Position numbers and translations under genes: made by a program. Of a stretch of 64,000 bases of DNA, positions 38,352 through 52,200 are shown piece after piece. The stretch covers positions 1 to 64,000 of the forward strand of contig VTFK01000244.1 in assembly GCA_009617715.1 (NCBI GenBank). Reading direction: 5' to 3'. The notes under the pieces were generated by a model. That model made no database searches, was not told the origin of the DNA, and saw only the letters and a list, made by a program, of their open reading frames with translations. Numbering within the stretch: the stretch's first letter is position 1; every line of letters starts with the position of its first letter. This stretch comes from Plectrocnemia conspersa. Taxonomy: Eukaryota > Arthropoda > Insecta > Trichoptera > Polycentropodidae.

Positions 38352-39279
38352 AGTATGAACATAAATATCACAGCTATCAAAGATATGCAGATACCAGAGT
38401 ATCATTAAAAATAAGGAGAGATGAATATTCATGGCTTTTGAGTTTTGTGCCGAGTTTTATAATATAACTTATATAGCCAGTTAGACGCCGGAAGAGCTGT
38501 TTTATGTACATTTTCATTACAAAAATATAAAAAACTAGCAGACGATCGGGATCAATGTATAGTATCTTTGCAGTGATAAGCTGCAGTCTGATATCTCGTG
38601 GTCAGCTTGTGACAGTTGTCGGAGTTTGAGTACTTAGTAGTAAACACTGTGACTCATTAGACAAATTGTAAATTTGATTATTTAAACCAATGGCCATATT
38701 GTTCAACTCTACCTATTAATATATAAGCCCCCTAATAAAGCAAGAGTATGTCTCCTAGGTGGCCCTTTATGAGCAAAATAATTATATAGTATTGTTTGAG
38801 TCGTGTCTAAATTTATTATATAAATGTACGTACTTAGTGCAATAAGTAGTTAACTCGAATGAATTTTGAATGTCTCTATGGCCATTGTAAGTTTAAACGC
38901 TCTTAAAATACTTGGTTGTTCAGAATATGCCGATTTTTTCCATGATTTTGTTTGGCGAAGCACCTTTGTTCGATTGTTGCTTTCTACTGGGTAATCCATA
39001 CATATTTATGTTCTTGTAACTAAATACAATCTGTGTATTATTCTTTAATTAAGATATTGTGTTCATAGAGAACACATGAGTGGTAGTTCCATCATGAGAA
39101 CTATCGAGGAATCACTAAATACATACATACTCTATGATAGACCGCTACCGTACAAGGACCACTTTATAGAATACAATAATGTTGTGAGAAAGCACGCTAT
39201 AGGATCAAATATAATGGAACAGATATGCACTGATCGAAATTACGTATAAGTTCAACATGTGCACGAAGCATACTATATT

Positions 39280-39345
39280 TTCAACGCCGGGTTTACCTAT
39301 AGATGAACTAGGTTGAAGCCTAGGGCCTAGATCATGAGGAATTCT
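39280..39345. repeat. Transposon end fragment with CTAGGGCCTAG
   Basis: GGGTTTACCTATAG followed by GAAGCCTAGGGCCTAG resembles termini of arthropod hAT MITEs. No partner end or duplication was found, so it is a fragment at best. Confidence 0.3.
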
Positions 39346-40670
39346 GGATTTAGTAGTAAAGAATTTTACGAATTCCCTGTAATCTTAAAACTGTAATGGA
39401 ATGTTATATTAAACACAATTAATTAACATGCATGTGTGATTTCACACATTACTGTAAAATACCAAAACGTTTACTACTACAAAACTACGATAAAATAAAT
39501 TATATATTTACAAAATATATATATATGTATTTTGACGTATTATGACATATTTAACATAATTCACAATTACTGTGGTTGCTTACTCTTTTTATCATTTGTT
39601 TTGTGGGTCATGTTAAGCTTGTCATTCTTATGCATATGTATCTTCATATAGAAAAAACAATCTTACTATTGTGTTTTAGCAAAGACAAAAAATGGCAAAG
39701 GACACTCTGATTTTACATCACAATAGGCTAGTCGCGTTTTCAAGGTGTGCAAAAAATCTTGCAAACAATGCAAAATTTGTAGAAATGTGTGACTGTTGTA
39801 AATGTATCTCAAATATTAACGTACACTGCTACGTATATTATTATTGATGCGTTTTTCTGTATTTATATATTGATAAACTGATTCATCAATGGAATGTAAT
39901 GTGAAAAATACTACCAACGAATATACAGGTTGATCCAAATATAATATAATAATTGAATTTTTTTTTTAAAAACTAAAATAAATTTTAATTTCACATAAAA
40001 AATACATGTATGAATCAAATCAGCTTAGAATTTACATAACAAACTAACAAAAAATATCGCCGTCATAGAAACTATTAATTACAGAGAGCTTTCAGTAGAT
40101 CCACCAAATAAACAACGGTAATTTTTATATTATTACGGCAAAATAAAACCGCTCGAATTAACAAGTGCGCATTCCTCAACGGCTTAACTACAAAAACGCA
40201 AATAAAAGCATCTCTTGTAATTAATACTTAGTGAAAAGTTTTGGATCATTTCTGCCAGGATCATATGAAACAGTTGTATCTTTAAGGCAGTGTTTCGATA
40301 TCGTCTAAAATACTTTCTAGTGTATCTGGAGGGAAAGGAACAGGTATTGCAGGTACATGTGGGACAGGTCGTATTGCTAACGGAATATTAGGATAATAAA
40401 GCTACTTTTTGTTATTTAAATTAAAACCTTGTACATTACTAGAACAAAAGTATTAGTCATCACTATTATTTTTTGTGTCTTTCCAAACCATTGATATACC
40501 AAAGTGACAAAAATGGTTATTACCATGAAACCATTGTCTCAGTTCTTCCACGCAAACCAAACAAACTTTATGGGGGGGCTCAAAGCTTGTCTTGATTCCC
40601 AACTTTATGTCAAAATAAGCAAAGTACACTTTTTTAACTAAATCTGAAATGTAACATATTATTTTGTAAC

Positions 40671-41760
40671 TTATATATACATAAATCCTAAAACATTCAC
40701 CTTCAATATTTCTTGAACATTTAATAATTCCAATCTATCAATCATACTTCTACAACTAATAAATCTACTTTTATTTAAAACTACTCTTATTACCCTATTT
40801 TGTAATTTTTGCAACAACATTTTATGTAATTTATTAAACATGTTTAATATTATTGCATAATTAAAATGAGGCAATATTGAAATGTGGTACTATTGTATTT
40901 TTTTGTGTTTATATTATACTTAACATATATTTCATTCTAGATAATATACTTATTTTTTACTAGTTTTTTTCAATATGTAATTACAATATTCCTTAAAATT
41001 TATTTTTTATCTACAATTACTCCTAAATATTATATATAATAATAACAATTATTTCTATGGTAGAATTACATATAACTATTTTTATATTATTATCTAACAT
41101 ATTTTTATAATTTCATTATATTTTCATTTAGCTTAAGTACATTATTTTTTAACCATATTTCTATAATACTTTATTTTTTATTTAAATTATCTTTAACGTT
41201 ATCACCTATGCAATATATTAATATGTCGTCCGCAAACAGGTGTATCTTATATTTTTTTATGTTATTAATTATATCAATAGTATTTAACACAAACAGCAAT
41301 GGTCCCAATTTAGACCCCTGTGGTACACCTTGAGATAATATTTTCTCTTTGGAAGACGCATAATTTATTTTAACATTTTGCTTTCTATCCTTTAAATAAT
41401 TATTAAACCATCTTAAAACTATGACTCAAAAAATTTTAACAATATTCTTTTGTCTGTTGTTTTGAAAGCTCTCTTGAAATCAACGAAAACTGCTCCAATG
41501 ATTTTGTTCGTATCCTTGGCTAACAACCAATTATTTATAACTATTTGCAGTGCAGTCTCAGTGAAATGTTTTTTTCTGAATCCCGATTGTTGTTCGGATA
41601 GAATGTTTTGAGAAATAGTGAAATCCTTAAATTGTTTGATTACTACTTCTTTCAACGCCTTTTCTATACAGGGTAAGATGTATTTTTTCGTATTTTTTCT
41701 CCAATGGCCATCATTTTGAGTTCGGTCTTGCTCCTCAAAATCAGCTTGAGATTTAATCAA
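40671..41760 (-). pseudogene. LINE (non-LTR) reverse transcriptase fragment
   Basis: Reading the minus strand from about 41700: LPCIEKALKEVVIKQF, then SEQQSGFRKKHFTETALQIV, motif A VFVDFKRAFKTTDK (41419-41760 frame). After a stop near 41419 come RWFNNYLKDRKQNVKI, motif B QGVPQGSKLGPLLF (near 41318-41345) and catalytic motif C FADD (near 41227-41238). The thumb-end segment LQNRVIRVVLNKSRFISCRS and LNVQEILKVNVLGF lies at 40671-40874. Order and motifs are those of CR1/jockey-like LINEs. Endonuclease and ORF1 were not found, and frame breaks make it dead. Confidence 0.85.
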
Positions 41761-42492
41761 TCAACTTGCACCAATATTTCTATATTTTCAGTCGTCGTTT
41801 CTATTATTGTTTTTGATTTTTATTATTAGGGCCGGCAATTGAAAAGTTACTGAATTTTTTTTCACTGTTAAACTTTACACTAAAAATAAATTAAATGCAA
41901 ATTTTCGTAAATAAAAATAATTAAATGCCGTAAAAAAGCCCATACTTATGAATTTCGAATACTATGACTTTGCTTCTCTTTTTATGTATAGGAGTCACTT
42001 TCGATATTATAAAAATGCAATTACTGTGTTATTGCATTGATTAACTGGGAAACTTTGCAGAACACATTTTAACGCCAATTTGCATATTTTATAAGGCATC
42101 TTAAAAATTTAATATGATACCGGAAATTTGATCTTGGGCTTCCGGTAACATCGACGTATCTTTCACCACTGAGATTGAAGCGAGTCGGTTGAAAATAACT
42201 ATAATATAATACTTATCGTCAAAAGAAACCTGACGACTGAAGCTGAAAGAACCGGATGTGTATTGTTTATTGTTATCATTAGTATTATAATGCGCATTTC
42301 TGAACTCATTGACCCATTTCAATAGTTCTCGCATAGTTCATCACTCTCAGAAACTGACGTTATTCTGCGATCGTCAGATGACTTGAAATCAAACAATACG
42401 GCGTCGTCATATTGCATTAATTGCGCACGCTTTCGTTGCCGATCATAAATGAGCGATAACGACTGTGTGGCGGTAATAATATTTTATATATT

Positions 42493-42661
42493 TATATAGT
42501 TGTTTTGTAGAGGCAGACTATTCAGTTGGCTGCCATCGAGGCCAATGACGACACGTAGAATGTCCGTGCTGAAACATCGCGACACTTGAGCAACGATCGT
42601 CTTTCGACACAGACGCGTGGTCATTAAAATCCTGGCTGAAAAAGGACATCATAAATGTAAC
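42493..42661 (+). promoter_or_regulatory. Core promoter and candidate 5' UTR exon
   Basis: TATATAG starts at 42493. A TTCAGTTG initiator follows with its A at 42524, a spacing of 31 bp, matching the arthropod TATA-Inr arrangement. The next ~135 bp are GC-richer than their surroundings and end at C|GTAAGT (donor at 42662), so they read like a non-coding first exon. The next plus-strand gene is the Venus kinase receptor, whose first coding exon has an acceptor CAACAG| at 53347. Joining them is inference; a different or lost gene could own it. Confidence 0.4.
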
Positions 42662-43499
42662 GTAAGTCCTATTAATTATATAATTTTAATTTTAATATAA
42701 AATTTATGCCTATATTGCGATAAAAATTTTCAACCGTAACAATGCAACAGTTGCAATAATAAAAACATATATATTACATATAAACTCATGCTAAAGTCTT
42801 AAGAAAATAATAATTATCAAATGTGATATATTTACATGGAAATTTAAGGTGTTTGTTCAAATATAGCTTGCTTATAATTAGATTAAATAAATAAAAAACA
42901 ATTAGTCTAACACAAATTTTGATATATTGCTGGGGGTGAACGGAGGATTTTTTTTATTACATGATATTTTCAAAAGAAAATGATTATGCTTATCTTGGTC
43001 ATTTTAATTTTTATATTTTATCCTTTCATTAAAAATACACAGAGTACGATTGGGCGCGATTTTTTTACTATATTCCTATTAATAGATTTTTTATTTCAAG
43101 ATCTTGTAATTTACTTTTTCACTGAAACTGCTTTTTAATATAAATTAAATGAATTCTTGGCGTAATAGAAAATTTTCATAAAAACAAACATTCAGCGTGC
43201 AAATTAAAGGGGGACGTCATTTGAGGGAGACAGCCAAGGGCATTTACCCTCCCCTCCTGCCTTAAATTTGGCTAGATAATTTAATAAAATCGAAATATTA
43301 AATAAATATAAAAAAACAACCACTGACTGGCAAACTTATGCCTCCCATCCCTCCCCCATGAAAAAATCTTTAAAGAAGTATTTAATTTTAAACCAGAAAA
43401 TTCTCGAATTATCTCTCAAAGAAAATCTAAAAATGTATATTTTTCTTTGAACTTATAGTTTAACTTTTTAAGTCCAAATTCCTTTTCACCAGTAGATAA

Positions 43500-43770
43500 T
43501 AAGATATTTTATTTATTTATTTTTATTAAATCTTCCGTTGTAACCTGACAGGCGTTAACCCAATGCGTTACAACGGGCGAATCTGTACCAACTGAATAAG
43601 TCAATCAGACACAAGTAATTATCAACCACCAAATTGAAAGTCTGGAAATCGGTGACATCGTTATTAATAATTATAAATTATTATGAGACATGCAATTTAT
43701 CAATAGATGTCACTGCCGGGGTTCGAGCCCGCAACCTCAGAGTTTCTAGTCTGAGACGTTACGGACTTAC
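43500..43770 (-). repeat. tRNA-derived SINE remnant
   Basis: On the minus strand near 43757-43710 the sequence reads GTCCGTAACGTCTCAG, then a stem-forming AAACTCTGAG, then GCGGGCTCGAACCCCGGCAG. The last part is a good RNA polymerase III B-box (GGTTCGAATCC-like) in a T-arm context. The tail toward 43540 contains TTGGGTTAACGCCTGTCA, also present at 24885-24902. No intact tRNA cloverleaf forms, so I call a SINE, not a tRNA gene. Confidence 0.55.
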
Positions 43771-45956
43771 AAAAAAGATTCGTCCCTTTCTCCCACTTTT
43801 AACCGATAAACGCTGTGAAACGAAGCTTCTCGTCTCCCGCATACAAAGTCTTAACATGCCTAAAATTTATGATTAATATGCAATGACGTGATTATTAACA
43901 GCTGTCTGATTTACATTGCTGTAAATATAGAAAACTCTGATTGGATCATCTTGTACGTATATTAATTACAGTAACTATCTAATTTAGCAATATTTTTTTA
44001 TAAAAATACTTTAATTTTTATATTTTCGAGAAACAATGCTAAATATGTTTAAATAGCAAACCAATTAATAATTCGTCGTTTACGTTTTTTTGAACGTTCC
44101 TAAAAATCTAAAATAGGTTTAATGATCAATTACAAGCTCTTATATTTTCCACGACAATCATTCTCAAACATGTTATTTTAGTATAGTATATATGAGTTTT
44201 ATATATAAATGTTGTGACATTATTATTTATTATCAATCATGGCCAGTTAATGAGTTCGTTTCTCTCTCGAGAGAGTTGACATATTTTCATTAACTAATAA
44301 ATAATCAATACTCTTAATGGCATCAACGTTTATGGAATTTCATTAATTGGACTTTGCAAGTCTAACTTTGTAATAAAAAAATATAATAATAATAAACTTA
44401 CATTATTTACCAGCAAATTAAACGTAAATATTTTACAGATTGAGATAAAATATGACCTATATAATAACCTTTAATTAGCACTATCTCAGAGCAAAGGTTT
44501 AAAACCGGTTCATTTTCTGAATAAACTGGTTAATTTAACAATAGTACAGTTATTTGAGTTTTAACGGTAGGTCTCTTAATTAATTATAACTAATTGTTTT
44601 TTATTAGGAATATGTTTTCATACTTATCTGACAATTCATATTCAAACGATAATTAAACTATATGTCTATATATTTTATAGATTTCTCATTATTTAAATAG
44701 ATTAGAATAGCAATATTGAAACTATGTTGATAAAAACAACGTTGACAAATCTCTAGGTCTTTTATTTATGACCGAGAATAAAGTAAATTCTTCCAGTTCT
44801 TTCACTTCCTTTCGGAATACGCTTCCATCAGGATCATCCATCTGGTACTTGAGACACACGAAAGTTGAGCCGAACTTGCGTCATGTGGACTCTAAATAAT
44901 AATCAAATTCACATCCAAGATTTCAACCCTTCAGAGAAAATAATTTCATATAATGTGATGCAAACAAGATTACGATGATAATACGTTACTAGGGATTGCA
45001 ATAATACTAATATTAATCAGTGAAAAACAGTCAATACCGGTATTACGTATTATTTTTTCACTCGCATGATTCACCGTGTTTATTGATTAGCAAAACCAAC
45101 CCCGGAAAATATTGGGTTGATATATTTTATATTTTAATTATAAATTATTTTATTTAAAACACTCTCATTAATTATAAAAAAAATATTTGCGAAAATTAGG
45201 GAGCCAATATTTTTTTTCTTTTGCAACAATAAATTTAGAACAGCATCGTTTTTACCTAATATTTTCTCGAACGCTTCTGGATGCCTACTAAATTTTTATA
45301 ACAGGGGCCAGAGCAACATTTGGCAATTTTTTCCAATAAAATATATTACTTATGATCTTTTGTCAGTTACGATTATCTGAACGTTATGAGAAAGGATTGC
45401 GTAGAAAATCGTAAATCTGTTTGTTCGAAATTCGACATATTTTTTTAAAAACAGATTTATATGATTGAGGTGTAAATTATTCATAATATTTCATTTTAAT
45501 TATTGCACATTTAATAATAATCTTAGAATATCGCAATAATATTTATTATCAAAATATTTATCTCTTGTACTAAATGTATTTATTTCTACTCACGTTAAAA
45601 GTAACGTTAATTAAATCTGAGTCATAAGTGTTTATGTAAATATTATAGAATAAAAAAATATGCAAATACTGCATAACAATTTTAGTCCCCAGACAATTTG
45701 ACCTAACATATGCAATTTTTTTTATAAAAATCATTGCTTTGCATTTTTAAATAAATTATGTTAATCATACATATGTGTTTTTAAAAAATGAAACTTTTTT
45801 GTGTACTCTCACTGATATGAGATAGTAAAAAGCAATAATATTTAGTTAAAAAACAGTAGTCAACATTATTCTTTTTTTTAATTTTATCGTATAGTACAAC
45901 TATTTTAAGTTGATTGACACTGCATTATTTTCCAATGAAAATTTCATATCAATACA

Positions 45957-46555
45957 TTTCACGCAATTTTTTCAAATACGTTTTTTAGTTAAATATAATT
46001 ATTATAACTCTCTTATTGCTAATATTTAACACCAATGACAAGTGAAATAAATTCCGTGAACTATTTGGGTAAAAATATGGCAAATGGATATTGATTTTGA
46101 TTTCACTTCGCCAGCCATCCCTATCATAAAAAGGGCGCGTTTATTTCTCTGTTACATAACAGAATTAATAGGAACTGATATGTACCGTTAGATTTGCCTG
46201 AGGTAAAGCAAATGTATTACTTTTGTGTTGACACGTCGCACATAAAAATATCGCATATTTTAAATTATTTTTTTTAAATTTGTGCTAAGATATTAGTTGG
46301 TGGGATTTTTTCATAGGTAGTGTGGGCCGATATTTCGGCCCTCTTGGACTAAAAAAATATTATTCTACAATACTTTGATATCCAATCCTAATAAAACTAC
46401 AATGAGTTTAATTGTATTCTACACTTTTGCTTTCAAGCAATATGGGGATCATCATTTTTGCACTTCTAAGCCATGGAGACATTGTTTTTAACAAATTATA
46501 TTTTATTTTGTAATACCGGTAGTACCGAAGGTCAATTTTTGCCCTAATATTGCAG
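45957..46555. repeat. Dispersed repeat, copy 2
   Basis: Direct-orientation diverged copy of 7456-8050 (landmarks given there). This copy keeps a perfect stem-loop GGGCCGA-TATT-TCGGCCC at about 46324-46341, which is mutated in copy 1. Non-coding. Confidence 0.8.
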
Positions 46556-48389
46556 TATTAAACTAGTTGCGAAAATAATAATGTTTTATTAAATTTTGTA
46601 TTTTGTAAAAATAAATGCGCCGCGGTAAGATTCGAAAAAATATCAATGGCCGTATTGGCAAACTTTGCCTATAATATACACTCTTTTTAATTAAATCTTT
46701 GGGTGACCCATTATAAACGAGACCATTGTGGTCGCTTGATATGTTTTTATTGAGAAAAACAACTAAAGTACTAGTACTTAATGCTCAGTAGTAACAAATG
46801 ATTAAAAAGTTTTAGTTATGGTTTTCTTTCATGGTCATTGTTTACATCGTTCATTGGTGTTCTATATATGACGATTCTCTCGAGGATTTTTTTTAAAGTA
46901 GCTTTGTTAAATTGGGTAATTATATGTGTAAAATCACACACAATCTTCATTTAAAATTATCATTTGACTCACCTTCGTATTTACCAAAAATAAATATGTG
47001 TAAAAAACGTTGTCTTCTAGTAGACATATTTCCAACTTTTTCAGGTGTCAACTTCACAATGAGTAACGAGTCCCGTCACGTAGACAGTAACACGAAACGC
47101 ATATGACGCTCGAGGGTATCAACATCAAACACGCCGTTAAATATATTAATAGATATAATACAATAAATCGATATAAACATAAATTAGCATGGTGTCAACT
47201 GTAGCGTAAAAAAATAACCGCTGACAAGCAACATACTCTTTTGTGGCAACATGTGTTTGGTTTGACGTTTGTTGACGTTAGCACAATGCGCTATTTTTCT
47301 TCTTGTAATTATACAAATATCATTTTATGTCTACACAAGATTCTGGGTAAACCCACTGTGCACTAAATACGATAGAGTACTATTTGCCAAATTATTTATG
47401 CGAACGTTCCGAGAATTTAATATTATATACATGTGCTTTACAGCGATATTATACTTTTAATATGTTATTAATAACATGAGTTTCGAATTTGCAAGTAAAA
47501 GTGAATTCTCGTTGCCATTTTTCACACTAATTTTAGAGAGACGGTGAAACTATTTTTGTAATTTAATATTTTGGACGTGCTTGAAGCGTGTCGAGGATAA
47601 AGAGCGTAACAAAACTACGTCTGAAGTATAAATTTTTGCAGATCTACTTAAGCAGATACAGATCTATATATCTAAATGAGGGATGTATAAGCTTATTAAA
47701 AAAAATTATGAAAATAGTGTGAAAAACTATTAAAAAAAAAACTAGTAAAAATAAATCAATTATATATAGTTACATAAATTATATTTACATATTGTTTTCC
47801 TGCGTTCGTTTTTAATGTCACACGACGTTTCGGTAAAAATGTATTTTAGCATCATTTGGTGCTATTTTCATTAAGTAGAACTTTTTTTGTCGTCACACAA
47901 TATTTGTTTATTGCAACTTTATCTATGAAAAAAACACTTTTTTAATAATTTTAAAACTTTTTATGCGGGTTGTGATAGTCTTGATTTTACGCATAGCTTA
48001 CAGTTGATTAAACAATCATTAAAGAATACCCAATAACAAAAAATGTTAATAGATTAAATTTCTTGATCATCTAAAAAATAATCCAAATCGGTCATAATAT
48101 CGTCAACATTTTTTTTTTAATTATTTGTTAATATACCGCTTCGGATAACTTTGATGGCTTTGATAGCAAAAAAATGGGAATGAATCCAAATATTATTAAA
48201 AATATAACATAGACCATATGTGTGTTATTAGACTATGCTTTAGTTTATATAATCTGTAGCAGTAAAGTAGATTTCTGATCTAAATAGTAAATATTTACGA
48301 CTAGAGGCAAGAATCAGGTGTGGGGTCCACCCTCTAAAAATGTTTTAATTTGATTTTATATTAACATAGCAGTTTTTTAATATTATTTA

Positions 48390-48790
48390 AGGTTTGAGAA
48401 CCCTAGGGGTACGACTTGGTAGCCAGTGAAACGTTTAGTAGAATCTAGTTTTATTAGATTATATTTACATATGTTGCGACAGACGATAAATGACGGGATG
48501 TTTTCTCCGAGTGGTCCGCGGAGGGCGGCGGGCGCCTGCTGGTCTCTTCGAGTGTCTGCTGGTGACTGCCTTCTCATCGGAGTCCAGGCTTAAGTATCCA
48601 GGCTGCAAAGCTTGCTAACCAATCACAATTATGCAGCGAATCGCTGCAATCGCTTCTTAGAACGGCAAAATATGTATACGCCCTTAGAAAGCGACATTCA
48701 TTTGCTGGGCATTGTCCAAGGTCGTATTGCATGCCAACGGGAATCTTGTGAATCCGGTGATTTATTATATGCGCGACCGTTTCGCAACAA
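48390..48790 (-). repeat. Possible solo LTR
   Basis: In minus orientation it would run from TGTTGCGAAACGG to a CCCTAGGGTTCTCA end, with a polyadenylation-like AATAAA (revcomp of TTTTATT near 48450) toward that end and a GC-richer centre. Related in layout to 28340-29552. No matching target duplication and no adjacent retrotransposon genes. Confidence 0.3.
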
Positions 48791-49166
48791 AGAAATATTC
48801 TCTTAATGACGAAACATATTTTCTGTAAGATAAAAATCGTGTTATTTATGCGATTTTTTCTGGTCGTAACGAGGTCTGTGTGTGATCCCATCTTTTACGT
48901 TATTGTATTATTCCCTTGTTGATGGATGTCATTTTGGTCACAGTAAATTAACGAAAGTTTTGAGAAAAAGATAGGTGTGTGTGGTCGCAACAATTATATA
49001 TTTTGCGCATCCCGGAACTCAAGATAAAGACAAAAAATTTGAAAATTCATACTAATTTTTCTTCGAAGCAAATCGAGGCTGAATTATTTCATAATATTAT
49101 TAAATAAAAAGTACTATTTTTTGAAAAATAGTATATGAAAAAATGAAAATCAAAAATATGTGATTT

Positions 49167-49280
49167 TTAACCCTTTCTGCGCCTTAAGCTTGTTAACGCG
49201 CTCTACATGTCTAGCGCATTAGGTGGGCCATACAAAATGAGCGCATTAACGCGCTTCACTTTGTACTTATTTTACTAGCT
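49167..49280. repeat. Possible piggyBac-like terminus
   Basis: TTAA followed by CCCTTTCTGCGCC, the pattern of a piggyBac end at its TTAA target, with repeated AGCGCATTA / TTAACGCGC motifs after it. No matching opposite end was found nearby. Confidence 0.25.
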
Positions 49281-52200
49281 AATATCAAATGTTTTGTATT
49301 ACGTAAAATGATTTAACACATAGTGACAACTCTGAAAATAAGAAAAAAAGGACTGAATAAATTGCAAATATTATCGATATTACAGATATCGTTCTATGAG
49401 AGTCGCAGTATTTCTGACGAGAATAATCAATATCAATTATAACTCCCGCTTGGGGTGTATTTGACGTTATATTATATTTCCGAATTTTTTTTTTATATTT
49501 TTTTTTACATTTATTCAGTTATATTTTTAATAAGTTATGTGACAACCTTGGATTAATGTTTTTATATATGTCTGTATTTAAAACATGCGTCGTATGAGCC
49601 GTATGCGGCTTGCGGGCCTCTAGTTTTTATACTGCTGATACTGAACAAGCCAAATGGTTTTTGATATACTGCACAAAATCGGAATATTTTTTGTTGTTGT
49701 CTATTTTATTCATAGAAGATAAGTTATCTTTGAACGATTCTTAGTAAAATAAATTGCAACTGTTATAATAACAAAATTATTACCAGACGTAAAAACTTTT
49801 ATAACCTTTCCATTTACAAACAGAAAAAACTACCCGATTCTTTTTACTAGTGCCGAAAATACATATTTTTTAATAGAAACTTGGGAATGCATAATTTTCT
49901 TATTAAATATTTGATATTAAAAAAATATTTATCAATCTTTTTAGCGTCACTTTTAGTTATATGTAACTACTTATCAAGGTTCATTTTACTACAGTATAAA
50001 AAATAGGCATACAATTTTACAAACCGGTTATTTAGCTCATCAAAATATCAGAAAAATTATAATTATTATTACTTATAATCAGCAAAACAATATATAAGCT
50101 TGTTTATTTGTTAATTTTATTAATTATTTAATTTATAAAATAATATATATATTTAAATAGTTAAAATTAAAATTTTAAAGTAATAAATTATCGGTACTAG
50201 CCGTAATTGTTGCACTAAAAATAGTTAGCACTATATATTAAAAATATCTTAATACCAATAGGTTTGTGTCTAAAAATAGCGCAGCTGTACTTTTTCGCGC
50301 CGCAAATTTTTAACAGTGCCGTATAACAAAAGAATGTGCACTTAAACCCAATAGACCACGCCCATTAGGCACACGCCAAAAATCTAATAATATATTATAT
50401 GTACTAGATAAAAACAAAAATTCTAGTGTTACCCTGGAATCTCTGCATTGGTCAATGAACCGAGGATTGGAAAGGTCGTTGAATTAATTTATTACTACCG
50501 TCAACATTTCCATCTAGAACTTTACCATAAAATTTCATCAGAACTACAACTTCGTTTTTTAACTTTTATTATACAAATTGGAGACCAATAACGCGTATAC
50601 ATATATTTTAAAATAATTAATTAAACAACTTCCAATGTCATTAATTATAATTATTTAGATAAAATGTTTTTTTTTTAATTTAGATATATTTTTTATAAGA
50701 ACCCGCAACTTTTTTAACCGCAATTATATTTGTATCTAATCAAAGGTTTTATTACCATTAAAATAGACAAAATTCTTAAGAACTATAATAATATTATTGA
50801 TCTTGATTTAAAGATGTTTCTGCCTATAAGAATCGGGTAGATTTCGTATGTGTGAAAGGAAATGACAATTTTTAAACTTTCTTCATGGATCCCTTTGCAG
50901 TATTTGAAGCGTAATTAACAAGTACTACGACGTAAAAAAATCGATGTTCAAATTTTTATCACATCTTACACGAACAGCTGATTAAACAAGAATAGAAATT
51001 ATAGTCCAGTCACTATAAAAACTTTCATCGACCAAGTGTTTAAATAGTACAAAGCGCCTCAGACAAAATAATATATAGTATGTTATATCTTAAAACGTAA
51101 CTTTTTTAAAGCCAACTTTACAAAAAAATGCTTTAAAGGAATTTAAGTAATTCATTTTCTTATGTAATGAGTCACAATACAAACAGAAATACTAATTTGT
51201 TTACTACAAGCTGCTATAATAATATAAATGGCGCGGAATTCTTTGATAATAATAGTGCGATAAACTTAAAGTACTAAAAACATTTAACACTAAATCACTA
51301 TTTATTTATATTATATTTTCAACATTTCTTGGAAAAAATCATGTTATTATTATAATTATTGAATCATAGCGTAAAAGAGATAGCAGTTCATTGATAATGC
51401 TGAAAATATATTTTTTGTTTGGCGAGCTCTTTGAGGAGCTTGATGGCGCGATTCTAAGATGAGACTCCGAGTAACATTAACACCTATATCAGATTCTCAT
51501 TCAACTCATTCTCATCACGTTCGCACCAATAGCAACCACAAATAATATAATGTATTTGATCATCCCACGCGCTTGTTATCATGAATCAATTGATTTTATA
51601 GAAAATGACACGAAGCATTTAATACCAGAGTCAAAGATCAGTTGTTGAATTGTCAACACAAAACTCACGTATCTAGTGAGTGATATTTGCATATTTCGTT
51701 TGAAAATGAACGCAAAACAGTCTGCAATATATGGATTAGACAATAACAAAACGTCTGGTTCCGCCCCTAGTCGTCAACATTGGTCGAAATTTTCAAGAAT
51801 TAGAAGAAACGATGGATTTTAAGAGTAAATAAGCCAGAACACTGCTGTATTGAATCACCTTACAATAAAAAGTAAAGGCAGAATGCATTACTATAATTTA
51901 TAATACAGTGGCCATGAACTTGAGTAAGTCAACTTTTATACACAATCTTCATTTAATATTTTTTTCACAATACTATTTTTAATACTATTCTACTAGCACA
52001 TTTTTTATATGTAAAAACTAATAGCGTCAAATGCGTCAGTCCATTTGTTTAAACATATTGTTGTTTATTTATGTTAATAGATAGGCAATGGTATATTTTT
52101 AGTTCTTAAAAAAAATATTTAATATGAGGTGTGAATCTATTTTCAGCTGAATATCACGTGATATGTCAATGTTGAAAAAAATATTATCTCAAATGTTCGA

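Noticed and set aside
42101..42334. 77-codon minus-strand open frame upstream of the candidate promoter
   Set aside because: No recognised domain, and the adjoining frame breaks at once; may be upstream regulatory DNA or an old repeat.
43700..43760. tRNA gene
   Set aside because: A B-box and a stem-like stretch are present, but no complete cloverleaf can be drawn; a SINE fits better.
46324..46350. Helitron-like 3' end (hairpin followed by CTAA)
   Set aside because: Similarity between the two repeat copies continues well past the CTAA and the base after it is not T, so it is not a terminus.
48574..48891. 105-codon minus-strand frame
   Set aside because: Lies largely within the LTR-like block; composition and absence of any motif argue against a gene.
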